64,000 nt of DNA from Bacteroidota bacterium (GCA_016708785.1 JADJFC010000003.1:434001-498000); one strand, 5' to 3'; shown: positions 1 to 9,522, numbered from the stretch's first letter. Made by a program: numbers and translations. Notes: a model not told the origin generated them from the letters alone.

Positions 1-48
1 GAGAAAAACTCCGGGAAGATCTGCTTTTGTTCCTTTACGAATGTTCAT
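1..48 (-). CDS. GNAT-family acetyltransferase, N-terminal fragment
   Basis: Only the first 16 codons lie in the window. They begin at an ATG whose complement is at 46-48, one base after the TAA of the upstream serA gene, so the two genes are probably co-transcribed. The visible residues, MNIRKGTKADLPGVFL, match the usual opening of GNAT acetyltransferases (first beta strand, then 'R.gt..Dl..v'). Substrate cannot be guessed from this fragment. Confidence 0.55.
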   Translation of the reverse strand, partial: MNIRKGTKADLPGVFL

Positions 49-49
49 C

Positions 50-1282
50 TTAATATAAACTACGAACACGAATGGTGCTCTTTACTTTTTTCAATTCTTC
101 TAAAACTCCCGGTGATGTGCTTTTGTCAATATCTAAAACAACATAACCGATCTGATTATTTGTTTTCAAATATTGTCCAAGGATATTCACATTCATTTTT
201 GAAAGCAATCCGTTGATCTCACTTAAGACTCCGGGTACATTCTTGTGAATATGTAACAAGCGATGTGTTTCTGAGAGAACAGGTAAGCTCAAAGCAGGCA
301 CCGATAATGAACCATTACTTGATCCAGTTTCCAGAAAGCTGATCATTTTATTTGCAACATCCAGACCGATATTTTCTTGCGCTTCTTGAGTTGATCCGCC
401 AATATGAGGAGTAAGAATTACATTCGGCAATCCTTGTATCGGACATTCAAATTTCTCTGAATTATTTTCAGGTTCATATGGGAATACATCTACAGCCAGT
501 CCACGAAGATGATTACTTTCAATTGCAGCTTTTGCAGCTTGCAGATCGATCACTGTCCCGCGACTATAATTGATCAACATCGAACCGGCTTTCATTTTGC
601 GAAGCTTGCTTTCATTGATCATATTTTTCGTTGAATCCAGTTCAGGTACATGCAATGTAACGATGTCTGAATTCTGAAGTAATTCATCTAATGATTTAAC
701 AGAACTTGCATTACCTAAACTCAGTTTTGCATCGATATCGTAGAAGATCACTTTCATGCCCATGTTCTCGGCAAGTACTGAAACTTGCGAACCGATATGT
801 CCATAGCCAACAATACCTAAAGTTTTTCCTCGAACTTCGTAACTATCAGCACTGTCTTTCATCCATTTTCCTTGATGTGCGCCTTCGCTCTTTTCAAATA
901 CACGACGCATCAAATTGATACAATGAGCGATCACTAATTCTGCAACTGATCGTGTATTAGAAAATGGTGAATTAAAAATAGCAACACCATTTTCAATTGA
1001 AGAATTCATATCAATCTGATTTGTTCCAATACAAAATGCACCAACAGAGATCAGCCTGTCAGCGGAATCAAGAACCTTTTTTGTCAATTGTGTTTTTGAT
1101 CTGATCCCAAGTAAATGGACATCTTTGATTTTCGCACAAAGATCATCTTCACTCATGGCTCCTTTTACAACTTCAATATCGCTGTAGCCATGATCTTTAA
1201 ATAATTGTAATGCGGCAGGATGAACTCCTTCAAGCATTAAAATCTTGATCTTCTCTTTTGGAAAACTCGTATTTGTATTCAT
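50..1282 (-). CDS. serA: D-3-phosphoglycerate dehydrogenase with ACT domain
   Basis: This enzyme oxidises 3-phosphoglycerate to 3-phosphohydroxypyruvate with NAD+, the first committed step of serine synthesis. The protein shows the dinucleotide fold motif GIVGYGHIGSQ, the catalytic arginine in NYSRGTVID, the glutamate in DVFPYEPENN and the catalytic histidine in LTPHIGGST. A C-terminal ACT domain ends in RVRSLY, much like the serine-sensing domain of E. coli SerA. I chose the ATG at 1282, which gives 410 residues, the same as the E. coli enzyme. An in-frame ATG at 1357 would add 25 unconserved residues and would place the TATCTTCG promoter box inside the gene. A GNAT gene follows one base after the stop. 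Confidence 0.93.
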   Translation of the reverse strand: MNTNTSFPKEKIKILMLEGVHPAALQLFKDHGYSDIEVVKGAMSEDDLCAKIKDVHLLGIRSKTQLTKKVLDSADRLISVGAFCIGTNQIDMNSSIENGVAIFNSPFSNTRSVAELVIAHCINLMRRVFEKSEGAHQGKWMKDSADSYEVRGKTLGIVGYGHIGSQVSVLAENMGMKVIFYDIDAKLSLGNASSVKSLDELLQNSDIVTLHVPELDSTKNMINESKLRKMKAGSMLINYSRGTVIDLQAAKAAIESNHLRGLAVDVFPYEPENNSEKFECPIQGLPNVILTPHIGGSTQEAQENIGLDVANKMISFLETGSSNGSLSVPALSLPVLSETHRLLHIHKNVPGVLSEINGLLSKMNVNILGQYLKTNNQIGYVVLDIDKSTSPGVLEELKKVKSTIRVRSLY

Positions 1283-1303
1283 ATATGGCAATTGTGGTGG
1301 GGG

Positions 1304-1311
1304 CGAAGATA
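1304..1311 (-). promoter_or_regulatory. Bacteroidota -7 box for serA (TATCTTCG)
   Basis: The reverse strand reads TATCTTCG followed by a run of C, 21 bases before the chosen serA start. It differs by one base from the TAnnTTTG -7 consensus of the Bacteroidota housekeeping sigma factor. The same TATCTTCG-CCC string precedes the CNNM gene, the DEAD-box helicase and prfB. Confidence 0.6.
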
Positions 1312-1498
1312 ATGATTCGGTACTGCTTTTCATCAAAAATTGGCAATCAGCAATCATGCTTATATATAGTATGGAACCGATCTTTGAATATTTCCGAATT
1401 AATGCAAAATTATATGTAATTTGATAGGCGAAAAGGCTTGATTTTCAATAGGTCTGAAGTGAATGTCAGGAATCAGTCTCAGATTCGGTTTCAAATGT

Positions 1499-1506
1499 TA
1501 GTTTTG
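1499..1506 (+). promoter_or_regulatory. -7 box for fbp (TAGTTTTG)
   Basis: A perfect TAnnTTTG box ends 8 bases before the first ATG of fbp. With the usual distance from this box to the transcription start, the mRNA would begin within a few bases of the start codon. Confidence 0.55.
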
Positions 1507-1514
1507 CACCAATA

Positions 1515-2545
1515 ATGACACGAAAAATGAACAAAGTAGTTACCCTCGGACAGTTTATCATTGAGAGACAATCTGATTTTCCATATGCAAAAGGTGAATT
1601 ATCTCGCCTACTCCGTGATATTGGAATTGCTGCAAAAATTGTAAACCGGGAAGTAAATAAAGCAGGTCTGGCCGATATCCTTGGTGAATATGGTACCATC
1701 AATGTCCAAGGTGAGTCAGTTAAAAAACTAGATGTTTTCGCTAACGAACAATTTATCGCCGCTCTCAGTGCCGGTGGAGAAACTTGTGCTGTTGCATCTG
1801 AGGAGAACGAAGGACTTGTTCAAGTGGATAGTGCCGTTAGTAAAAATGCGAAGTACGTTGTCTGTATCGATCCACTCGATGGATCATCTAATATCGATGT
1901 GAACGTTGCAATCGGTACGATCTTTTCAATTTACAGACGTACGTCTTTTTCAGGAATCGTTGAAGAAAAGATTATTTACAAAGAGGTGTTGATCAGATTG
2001 CTGCCGGATATGTAATCTATGGTTCATCGACAATGCTGGTTTATACAACAGGAAAAGGAGTAAATGGATTTACACTCGATCCAAGTATCGGTGAATTCTG
2101 TTTATCTCATCCTGATATGGTTTGTCCTCGCGACGGAATTATTTATTCGATCAACGAAGGAAATTATGTGCATTTTCCCGATGGTGTGAAACAATACATT
2201 AAATACACTCAGGTTGAAGACTCAAAAACAAGTCGTCCATATTCTTCTCGATATATTGGTTCACTCGTAGCTGACTTTCATCGTAATCTTTTAAAAGGCG
2301 GAATCTTTATTTATCCGTCGACATTGAAATCGCCAAAAGGAAAACTCCGTTTACTTTACGAATGTAATCCGCTTGCATTTATCATTGAGCAAGCCGGAGG
2401 AAAAGCATCTAACGGTTTCAAACGTATCGTAGAATTACAACCCACTTCACTTCATGAGCGTACTCCACTTTTTATTGGTTCTGCTGATATGGTAGCGATG
2501 GCAGAGGATTATATGGCGAAATATTCGCAGGTGGAAGCGAAATAG
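1515..2545 (+). CDS. fbp: fructose-1,6-bisphosphatase class I (frameshifted)
   Basis: The enzyme hydrolyses fructose-1,6-bisphosphate to fructose-6-phosphate in gluconeogenesis. The N-terminal part carries the metal-binding motif IDPLDGSSNIDVN. The C-terminal part, in another frame from about 1970, contains the family stretch AAGYVIYGSSTMLVYTTG and then CNPLAFIIEQAGGKAS. The reading frame breaks at the A-run 1966-1969. Adding one A there restores GVDQIAAGYVIYG and gives 343 residues, normal for the family. A second ATG at 1527 (MNKVVTLGQ) is also a possible start. The single-base loss in a homopolymer looks like a sequence error, though a real inactivating mutation cannot be excluded. Confidence 0.9.
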
Positions 2546-2572
2546 TTTCTTCGTAGTAATCTTCGAACTTTT

Positions 2573-2632
2573 AAAGGTCACAGGCCAAAAGGTCAGGAGT
2601 GCCTTTACTAACCTTGACCCTTGACCTTGACC
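2573..2632. repeat. word repeat built from AGGTCA / TTGACC
   Basis: Between fbp and mfd, AGGTCA-type words on the left face TTGACCC, TTGACC and TTGACC words on the right, forming an imperfect inverted repeat. It probably terminates fbp transcription. The same word family reappears, much expanded, at 56835-57033. Confidence 0.6.
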
Positions 2633-2648
2633 ACTCACCAATTTTCCG

Positions 2649-2656
2649 TACCTTCG
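2649..2656 (+). promoter_or_regulatory. -7 box for mfd (TACCTTCG)
   Basis: TACCTTCG lies 7 bases before the mfd ATG, one base from the TAnnTTTG consensus. Leader length would be near zero. Confidence 0.45.
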
Positions 2657-2663
2657 ACCCTCT

Positions 2664-5600
2664 ATGGACCGTAACCAACTGCTGGGATATTATACATCCC
2701 GGCCTCTTGTCGTTTCTTTAGCTGCGAAAATCAAAGAACCAACTGCGAATCATTTGCAAATTGGTGGGTTGGCGGGATCGGCTGATGCTATCATTTTAGC
2801 TGCTGTGACTTCGCTTACGGAACATTCGCATCTTGTAATTCTAAATGACAGAGAAGAGGCAGCGTACTTTCTGAATAATATCGAAAATCTTCTTGCAAAT
2901 AATCAACCGTTATTTTTTCCATCATCATACAAAGGAACTTTCCAACTCGACGATTCCGATAATGCAAGTATTCTGTCGCGAGCGGAAGTGTTAAGTCGGT
3001 TGAATAAATCTGCTTCTGCAATTGTTGTAACATACCCGGAAGCTATTGCAGAAAAAGTGGTTACAAGAAAAAATCTGGAGCAGAATTCGATTGCTCTTCG
3101 TGTTGGGGAAAAAGTTTCGACTGATTTCATTACTGAATTTCTCCTTCATCATGAATTTGAAAGTGTCGATTTCGTAGCGCAAGCAGGAGAGTTTTCTGTC
3201 CGAGGCGGAATCATCGATATCTTTTCTTTTGCAAATGAATTGCCATATCGTGTTGAATTTTTTGGCGATGAGGTGGAAAGTATCAGAACATTCGATCCGT
3301 CGACTCAACTATCGGTTCAGCCAATGAATCATGTGACGATCATACCGAATGTTCAAACAAAATTACTGGAAGACAGTCGGACCTCGTTTTTCGATTTTCT
3401 TCCGGCAGGCACTACCATCTGGACAAAAGATCTTACTTCTGTTCTGGCATTCATAGAACTTCACCAGAATAAGGTGAAGGAAATGATCGATGAATCGAAA
3501 AGTTATTTTTCAGCGAAGATTGATGAAGTATTTGATAGTGCATCTGTAATTGAAGAAAAGATTGCAAATAAAACAACAATAGAATTTGGAAATAGATTCC
3601 ATTTCAAAAATAATGAAGTATTTAAATTTGCATTCTCACCTCAGCCTTCATTCAACAAAAATTTTGATCTGCTCATCAGAAACCTACAGGCAAATCATGC
3701 ACAAAAAATAAAAAATTTAATTTTTGCGGATTCTGCTAAACAAGTAGAGAGGCTATATGCAATTTTTGAAGACCTTGAGAAGAAAAATAAAATTGATAAC
3801 AAAGTAGAGTTCACTACAATTCTGCTTTCACTGCATGAAGGGTTTGTTGATCATGACCAAAAGATCGCTTGCTATACCGATCACCAGATCTTTGATAGAT
3901 ATCATCGTTTCCGTCTCAAGAAAAACTATAGCAGAAATGAAGCACTTACACTTAAGGAGATCTATTCACTTAAACCCGGTGATTATGTAACGCATATTGA
4001 CCATGGTGTCGGACGATATGCAGGATTGGAGATGGTGATGGTGAATGATAAACCACAGGAAGCAGTGCGACTTGTTTATAAGGACAATGATATTCTTTAT
4101 GTAAGCATTCATTCATTGCACCGTATTGCAAAATACACCGGTAAAGAAGGAACTGCACCTTCGCTCCATAAATTGGGTTCTACAACCTGGGCAACACTCA
4201 AGCAAAAGACTAAAAAGAAAGTCAAGGATATTGCTAAAGACCTTATCGCACTTTATGCGAAACGAAAAGCGACTAAAGGTTTTGCATTTAATCCGGATAC
4301 TTATTTGCAAAATGAATTGGAAGCAAGTTTTATTTATGAAGATACTCCTGATCAGGTAAAATCGACCGTCGATGTAAAGAAAGATATGGAGCGCGAATAT
4401 CCGATGGATCGCCTGATCTGTGGTGATGTAGGTTTTGGTAAAACAGAAATCGCTGTTCGTGCAGCTTTTAAAGCAGTGACGGATGGCAAACAGGTCGCTG
4501 TGCTTGTGCCAACAACGATTCTAGCTTTGCAACATTTTAATACGTTCAGCGAACGTCTAAAAGATTTTCCTTGTACAGTCGACTATATCAATCGTTTCAA
4601 ATCTGCTGCCAAGCAAAAAGAAACACTTGCTCTTATGGAGAAAGGAAAGATTGATATCATTATTGGTACACATCGCTTACTTGGAAAAGATGTTAAGTTC
4701 AGTGACCTCGGTTTGATGATTATCGATGAAGAACAAAAATTCGGAGTAGCGGCAAAGGAAAAACTGAAAGCAATTCGAGTGAATGTAGATACACTTACTC
4801 TTACTGCAACACCAATTCCTCGTACGCTGCAGTTCTCATTGATGGGTGCAAGAGATCTCAGCATTATAAATACTCCTCCGCCGAATCGGCAACCTGTGAC
4901 AACAGAATTACATGTATTCAATGAAAAGGTAATTAAAGAGGCGATAGAGTATGAACTATCACGCGATGGACAAGCGTTCTTCATCCACAATCGTGTATCG
5001 GATATTCACGAAGTTGCAGGAATGATACAACGCCTTGTTCCTAAAGCGAGAATAGGAGTAGGACACGGACAAATGGACGGCGAAAAGCTGGAAGGAACGA
5101 TAATGGAATTCATCGAACATGAATTCGATATTTTGGTTGCGACTACGATCATTGAATCCGGATTAGATATTCCAAATGCAAATACCATCATCATCAATCA
5201 GGCGCAGAATTTTGGATTGAGTGATCTGCATCAAATGCGAGGACGTGTCGGACGTTCGAACAGAAAAGCATTCTGTATATTGTTATCTCCTCCAATGTCT
5301 GTACTTACCAATGAAGCAAAACAGCGATTGAAAGCAATTGAAGAATTCTCGGACTTAGGTTCCGGTTTCAATGTTGCAATGCGTGATCTTGATATTCGTG
5401 GAGCAGGAAATTTATTAGGCGGAGAACAAAGTGGATTTATCTCTGAGATCGGTTTTGAGATGTATCACAAGATCCTTGATGAAGCGGTGCAAGAATTAAA
5501 AGATACAGATTTCGCCGGAGTCTTCGAAACCGACACAACTGTTGAAAGGAAATTCGTTTCTGATTGTCAGATCGACACAGATATGGAAATACTATTACCG

Positions 5601-6008
5601 GCCAATTATGTGAACAGTGTTTCGGAACGATTGATTCTATACAAAGAACTCGACAGCATTTCAACAGAGGAAAAGTTGAATGAATTTGCCGATAAGTTGA
5701 AAGATCGATTCGGACCAATTCCAAAACAAGCTCAGGAATTGCTGGCAACAATTCGTTTACGCTGGTTAGCAGAAAAATTCGGATTCGAAAAAGTGCTACT
5801 TAAGAATATGCGATTTATAGGATACTTTGTGAGTAATCAGGTTTCGCCATTCTACCAATCAGAAACGTTTTCGCAAGTATTAAAATACGTGCAGAAGAAT
5901 TCGCACAAAGTGAAATTGAGAGAAGAGAAGTCTAAACTTTCTCTGACAATAAGAAATATTGATACCGTTGATGAAGCAATTGCATTCTTAAAAACTCTTT
6001 CCAATTAA
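2664..6008 (+). CDS. mfd: transcription-repair coupling factor Mfd
   Basis: Mfd is a DNA translocase that removes RNA polymerase stalled at lesions and recruits UvrA. The 1114-residue product is close to the usual 1150. It has UvrB-like N-terminal domains, an RNA-polymerase-interacting CarD-like domain beginning near residue 435 (YSLKPGDYVTHIDHGVGRY), Walker A at about residue 587 (GDVGFGKTE), the DEEQ box (IIDEEQKFG), the TATPIPRTL motif, helicase motif VI (HQMRGRVGRS) and a C-terminal TRCF domain. The reading frame is intact over its whole length. It follows fbp in the same direction but has its own promoter-like box and a word repeat upstream, so it is probably a separate unit. Confidence 0.97.
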   Translation: MDRNQLLGYYTSRPLVVSLAAKIKEPTANHLQIGGLAGSADAIILAAVTSLTEHSHLVILNDREEAAYFLNNIENLLANNQPLFFPSSYKGTFQLDDSDNASILSRAEVLSRLNKSASAIVVTYPEAIAEKVVTRKNLEQNSIALRVGEKVSTDFITEFLLHHEFESVDFVAQAGEFSVRGGIIDIFSFANELPYRVEFFGDEVESIRTFDPSTQLSVQPMNHVTIIPNVQTKLLEDSRTSFFDFLPAGTTIWTKDLTSVLAFIELHQNKVKEMIDESKSYFSAKIDEVFDSASVIEEKIANKTTIEFGNRFHFKNNEVFKFAFSPQPSFNKNFDLLIRNLQANHAQKIKNLIFADSAKQVERLYAIFEDLEKKNKIDNKVEFTTILLSLHEGFVDHDQKIACYTDHQIFDRYHRFRLKKNYSRNEALTLKEIYSLKPGDYVTHIDHGVGRYAGLEMVMVNDKPQEAVRLVYKDNDILYVSIHSLHRIAKYTGKEGTAPSLHKLGSTTWATLKQKTKKKVKDIAKDLIALYAKRKATKGFAFNPDTYLQNELEASFIYEDTPDQVKSTVDVKKDMEREYPMDRLICGDVGFGKTEIAVRAAFKAVTDGKQVAVLVPTTILALQHFNTFSERLKDFPCTVDYINRFKSAAKQKETLALMEKGKIDIIIGTHRLLGKDVKFSDLGLMIIDEEQKFGVAAKEKLKAIRVNVDTLTLTATPIPRTLQFSLMGARDLSIINTPPPNRQPVTTELHVFNEKVIKEAIEYELSRDGQAFFIHNRVSDIHEVAGMIQRLVPKARIGVGHGQMDGEKLEGTIMEFIEHEFDILVATTIIESGLDIPNANTIIINQAQNFGLSDLHQMRGRVGRSNRKAFCILLSPPMSVLTNEAKQRLKAIEEFSDLGSGFNVAMRDLDIRGAGNLLGGEQSGFISEIGFEMYHKILDEAVQELKDTDFAGVFETDTTVERKFVSDCQIDTDMEILLPANYVNSVSERLILYKELDSISTEEKLNEFADKLKDRFGPIPKQAQELLATIRLRWLAEKFGFEKVLLKNMRFIGYFVSNQVSPFYQSETFSQVLKYVQKNSHKVKLREEKSKLSLTIRNIDTVDEAIAFLKTLSN

Positions 6009-6054
6009 ATATGTAACTACGAAAGACGAAAGACAAAAAACGAAAAACAACAAC

Positions 6055-6465
6055 ATGAAACTATTCACCTTCAGACTAACTCCTGGCACTGACCTGAAAC
6101 ACGAACTTGAGGCATTTGCAGCTAGAGAAAAACTGGATGCTGCTTTTATTATTACATGCGTTGGAAGTCTTACAGTCGCAGCAATTCGTTTTGCAGGCAA
6201 GTCTGAAACAAATTCAGTTGCCGGTCCTTTGGAAATAACTTCTTTGACCGGAACTTTTTCGGTTCAAGGTTCGCATTTTCATATTACTGTTACTGATGAA
6301 AACGGAAAAGCAATTGGCGGACATTTGAAGGAAGGAAGTATTGTGCGCACAACTGCTGAGCTAGTTGTTGGGACACATGATGAGGTTGTTTATATGCGTG
6401 AGAAGGATGCGGTGAGTGGGTATATGGAACTGAAGGTTGAAAACCCCCGGCCGGGGGGTTACTAA
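6055..6465 (+). CDS. PPC (DUF296) domain protein, possible DNA-binding protein
   Basis: A 136-residue single-domain protein of the PPC/DUF296 family. It shows the family core: an opening strand MKLFTFRLTPGTDL, the conserved CVGSLTVAAIRFA, and the histidine-bearing stretches SHFHITVTDENGK and IGGHLKEG. In plants this domain is joined to AT-hooks; bacterial versions are stand-alone and mostly uncharacterised. It lies 46 bases after mfd in the same direction. Immediately downstream is a GC-rich run (CCCCCGGCCGGGGGG at 6445-6459) inside the last codons, followed by the palindrome array. Confidence 0.85.
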   Translation: MKLFTFRLTPGTDLKHELEAFAAREKLDAAFIITCVGSLTVAAIRFAGKSETNSVAGPLEITSLTGTFSVQGSHFHITVTDENGKAIGGHLKEGSIVRTTAELVVGTHDEVVYMREKDAVSGYMELKVENPRPGGY

Positions 6466-6596
6466 AGGTTTTGAAAAAGGGCGTGGAGTTTGAACTTGGT
6501 ATTAAAGAAAGTTTGAAAATTCGATTTCAGATTTTGAATAGTCTTTCAACAATTAAAATTGATAGACCTTATTTTGTTACTTTCATAATTTTAATT

Positions 6597-6745
6597 ACCT
6601 AAAAGATTCCTCCTGAATGACTGTCTGTTGTTTGGAATATTGCTGAAGGGAGAGAAAAAAGGTGTTGCCGATGGCAACACCTTTTTTCTCTCCCTTCAGC
6701 AATAAATAAAACCGAACGCCGTCATTCAGGAGGAAACTTTTAGGT
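6597..6745. repeat. nested palindrome, copy A
   Basis: Outer arms 6597-6621 and 6721-6745 (25 nt, one mismatch; CCTAAAAG..CTCCTGAATGAC) enclose an inner perfect 31-bp stem, 6639-6669 and 6673-6703, with a 3-nt loop (GAT). The inner stem has GAAGGGAGAG, six A and GGTGTTGCC on the left and the exact complement on the right. No protein is encoded. Copies B and C follow at intervals of 389 and 384 bases. Confidence 0.95.
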
Positions 6746-6985
6746 TATAAAGACGGAAAGTTCGTTAGAGTTTAGTTTGAAGTTACTTGTTCTAAAAGTT
6801 TATGAAAGTGATCGTGTAAGTAATGTAAAAGGCGTTGGTCTGGCTCATATAGAATTTGATTTAATTGATTCGTTTCAAGTAGTTGGTGAGTAGTCCGCAT
6901 ACATGACCTCAACCAAGCAATTATTTATAGGAACAAAGCTTTATACATGAAAATCATTATTTACTAGTAAGTCCGTAGTTTAATC
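6746..6985. repeat. spacer repeat between palindromes A and B
   Basis: This 240-base spacer is closely similar to 7129-7369. Together with its palindrome it forms a repeat unit of about 385 bases. On the minus strand it could encode a 42-residue peptide (MRTTHQLLE.. to ..KLLEQVTSN). In the second copy the start is changed but the C-terminal half reads in the same frame (YEPDQRFLHYLH). No known domain is recognised; it may be a gene remnant or noncoding. Confidence 0.8.
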
Positions 6986-7128
6986 ACCTAAAAGATTCCT
7001 CCTGAATGACAATCTGCATTATCTAATATTGCGAAGGGTGAAAAAAAGTGATGCCGAAGGCATCACTTTTTTTCACCCTTCGCAATAAATAAAATAGGGC
7101 GCTGTCATTCAGGAGGAATCTTTTAGGT
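6986..7128. repeat. nested palindrome, copy B
   Basis: Outer arms 6986-7010 and 7104-7128 are a perfect 25-bp inverted repeat. The inner arms 7028-7055 and 7059-7086 form a perfect 28-bp stem with loop GAA. Relative to copy A the inner stem has GAAGGGTG, seven A and GTGATGCC, with matching changes on the other arm. Confidence 0.95.
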
Positions 7129-7369
7129 TATTAAGACGGAAAGTTCGTTAGAGTTTAGTTTGAAGTTACTTGTTCTAAAAGTTTGTGTAAGTGATTGTGT
7201 AAGTAGTGTAAAAAGCGTTGGTCTGGCTCATATAGAATTTGATTTAATTGATTCGTTCCATTTTGGTTGAAGAGTCGTCCACATACAAGACCTCAACCAA
7301 CCAATTATTTATAGGAACAAAGCTTTATACATGAAAATCATTATTTACTAGTAAGTCCGTAGCTTAATA
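7129..7369. repeat. spacer repeat between palindromes B and C
   Basis: Second copy of the spacer found at 6746-6985, 241 bases long, with scattered substitutions concentrated in the middle (about 7255-7290). It carries the same minus-strand reading frame ending in KLLEQVTSN, here without a start codon. Confidence 0.8.
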
Positions 7370-7512
7370 ACCTAAAAGATTCCTCCTGAATGACAATCTG
7401 CATTATCTAATATTGCGAAGGGTGAAAAAAAGTGATGCCGAAGGCATCACTTTTTTTCACCCTTCGCAATAAATAAAACCGAACGCCGTCATTCAGGAGG
7501 AAACTTTTAGGT
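7370..7512. repeat. nested palindrome, copy C
   Basis: Outer arms 7370-7394 and 7488-7512 (one mismatch), inner perfect 28-bp stem 7412-7439 and 7443-7470, loop GAA. The left half equals copy B. The segment between inner and outer right arms (AAATAAAACCGAACGCC) and the right outer arm equal copy A, so C is a mosaic of the two. Confidence 0.95.
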
Positions 7513-7596
7513 TATTAAGACGAAATGTAGGTTGGAGTGCAGTCTTTAAACTTCGTGCAAGTGTAGGAGTAGGTGTACGAGCTGATTAAGCTACTT

Positions 7597-9522
7597 TCAA
7601 TTATTCAGCACAATCCGAATATCACCTTCCGCCAATTCAAAAATAACAAGCTTTCCATCAACAGAGTACTTCCCGCCACCTTCAATTGAAACAGGAGTGG
7701 AGCGGAGTGGAAGCATGATAGCTAGGCCTTCCATGCGTTTTGGGACACTGATATTGACAACACGACTTCCACCAACTGATGAAATGTCGATCGTTACTTC
7801 ATTACGTGCTGCCCACCATAAACCGAAATCTCTAAAAGTTCCGATCCATGCAATATCTTTTATTGCTTTTACAAAATCTTTCTCAATTTGCCAGCCTATT
7901 TCATTTGGGTGAACTTGTCCTATGAAACATCCGCCATAGGTTGCAATCTTCTTTGCTAATTTGATTGCAGAATTTTTTCTTGATAGATCAAATGGTGGCA
8001 TTTCATCGTCATCAGTTACCGGAAATTCAAATGCTTCAATTTCTGAATCATATTCACGATTGAAATTCATTTGAAAAGGTAAATGGGTCAAAGCTAAATT
8101 TGCCGGGACAGATGAACTGAAACGATATCCACTCGCCGCTAAACTTTGTGGATAAGTAAAAGGAACATAAGAATAGGTTGAACGGAATGCAGACGTATTG
8201 TTTCCCGGAATGAAATGATCAAGTAAATAGCGACTCACTCGCATCTCTCCGAAAATCGTTCCGTGATACGTTTTATTAAACGCCATTACATATGGTTGAT
8301 AATCCGGATAGACTTCATCACCTGTCCCTTGATCAAATTGATCAAATAATGGTGACCCGGAAACAGTGTTACTTTGAATGTCCATTCCTGTTCCAGCAAT
8401 CTGCTTCAATTTATTTATGTCGTCGTTTGAAAATAAAATACCATTATGGCGGTCACGGATGTATTTTGTCTGTATGAAATAAGTGGAACGGATACCTGCT
8501 TCTTTTTCTTTTTTTGCAAACTCCGGTGCTTGTGCAAGCGCTTTATTGAAATTGATGTTATGCGTAATACATACCGAAAGATCTTTGTTATAAGGAACAG
8601 TGCAAATGTATGCTGCATCTCTACTGCTGGCGATATAAATATTTTTAATCAAGCGCAATAAAACATCAAGTGTTGGCTCAAAACTATTTGCCGGTGCGCG
8701 ATTGTAATCTTCGTGTCGGATATTATGACCTTTCAAAATCAAGTAGCCAAGATCGAAGCCCAGAGCATATGCATTTCCATTTTCGTAAAATCGTTGAGTG
8801 ATCGCTGCTGATTTGTCTTCATAGGTGGCAACAGGAGAAAGGCGTGGTTTAGAATAGCTATACGTTCCAATTGTCTCTTTGAATTTTTCTTTATTTCCTA
8901 TTGAAATGTGAGTTTCTTTGTCGTTTCTGAATTCTTTAGTAAGCAGATTGCTACTGTCCTTGCCAACTACAATTTCAAAATGTTGCTTACTTGGAACCGG
9001 TTCATCAAAACCAAAAATTTCGTTTAATGCTCCTAAAACCTGTCAACCTATCAGCGTTCCTCCATTTCTTGGAAAATTTGCAAGAGCTTGTAATGCATCC
9101 GGTGATAATGATGCGCCTGATACAATGGGATAAACCATTACCACCTTGCTTTGTAAGGCACGTCGGTAGTCTGTCGTAATAATAAATGGAATACCGATAG
9201 ATTTAAAGCCATGTGCTAGCCCAAGCCATGAAGCAGTTGTGTCTGTCAATAAAATTGCAAGTCGACTCGAACTTCCGGAAGAATATGCAGTCCACGATGT
9301 CAAATTCCTGGCTGTTAATTCTGATTTATCTTCAGGTCCTCTGATGCCGCCGACTGTAAACAATTCATTTTTCCGGACATCATAGGTTTCCGGATAATTG
9401 TTCTTTTTCAAAGCACCTATTTCATCGCCCTGCTTGTCTGAACCACATCCCTGTGAAAAACAGAGAGCGATCAATGCTAAAAAAATGTAGGATAGATTTT
9501 TTGAAAACAAACTTCTAAACAT
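7597..9522 (-). pseudogene. lipoprotein with degenerate polysaccharide-deacetylase-like domain, interrupted by TGA
   Basis: The N-terminus is a lipoprotein signal (hydrophobic stretch, then FSQGC around residue 26). Codon 160 (9043-9045) is TGA. The same frame then continues without interruption to 7597, so 641 codons form one gene with one internal stop. The C-terminal half resembles NodB-like deacetylases: RSTYFIQTKYI, GMDIQSNTVSGSP, FRSTYSYVPFTYPQSL and a late VHPNE. The metal and catalytic residues look lost: THNINF where THDIDF would be expected, and SNTVSG in place of SHTVSH. It may be a pseudoenzyme, a decaying gene, or a gene with a sequence error at the stop. A TATGTTTG box at 9560-9567 could be its promoter. 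Confidence 0.65.

Noticed and set aside
6597..7512. CRISPR array
   Set aside because: Only three units, each a large palindrome, with spacers that are copies of one another and no cas genes.
6597..7512. Insertion sequence
   Set aside because: Terminal-like inverted repeats are present but there is no transposase and no target duplication that I can identify.
9043..9045. Selenocysteine at the TGA of the lipoprotein gene
   Set aside because: The context is not a redox motif and no selenocysteine insertion hairpin is evident after the codon.
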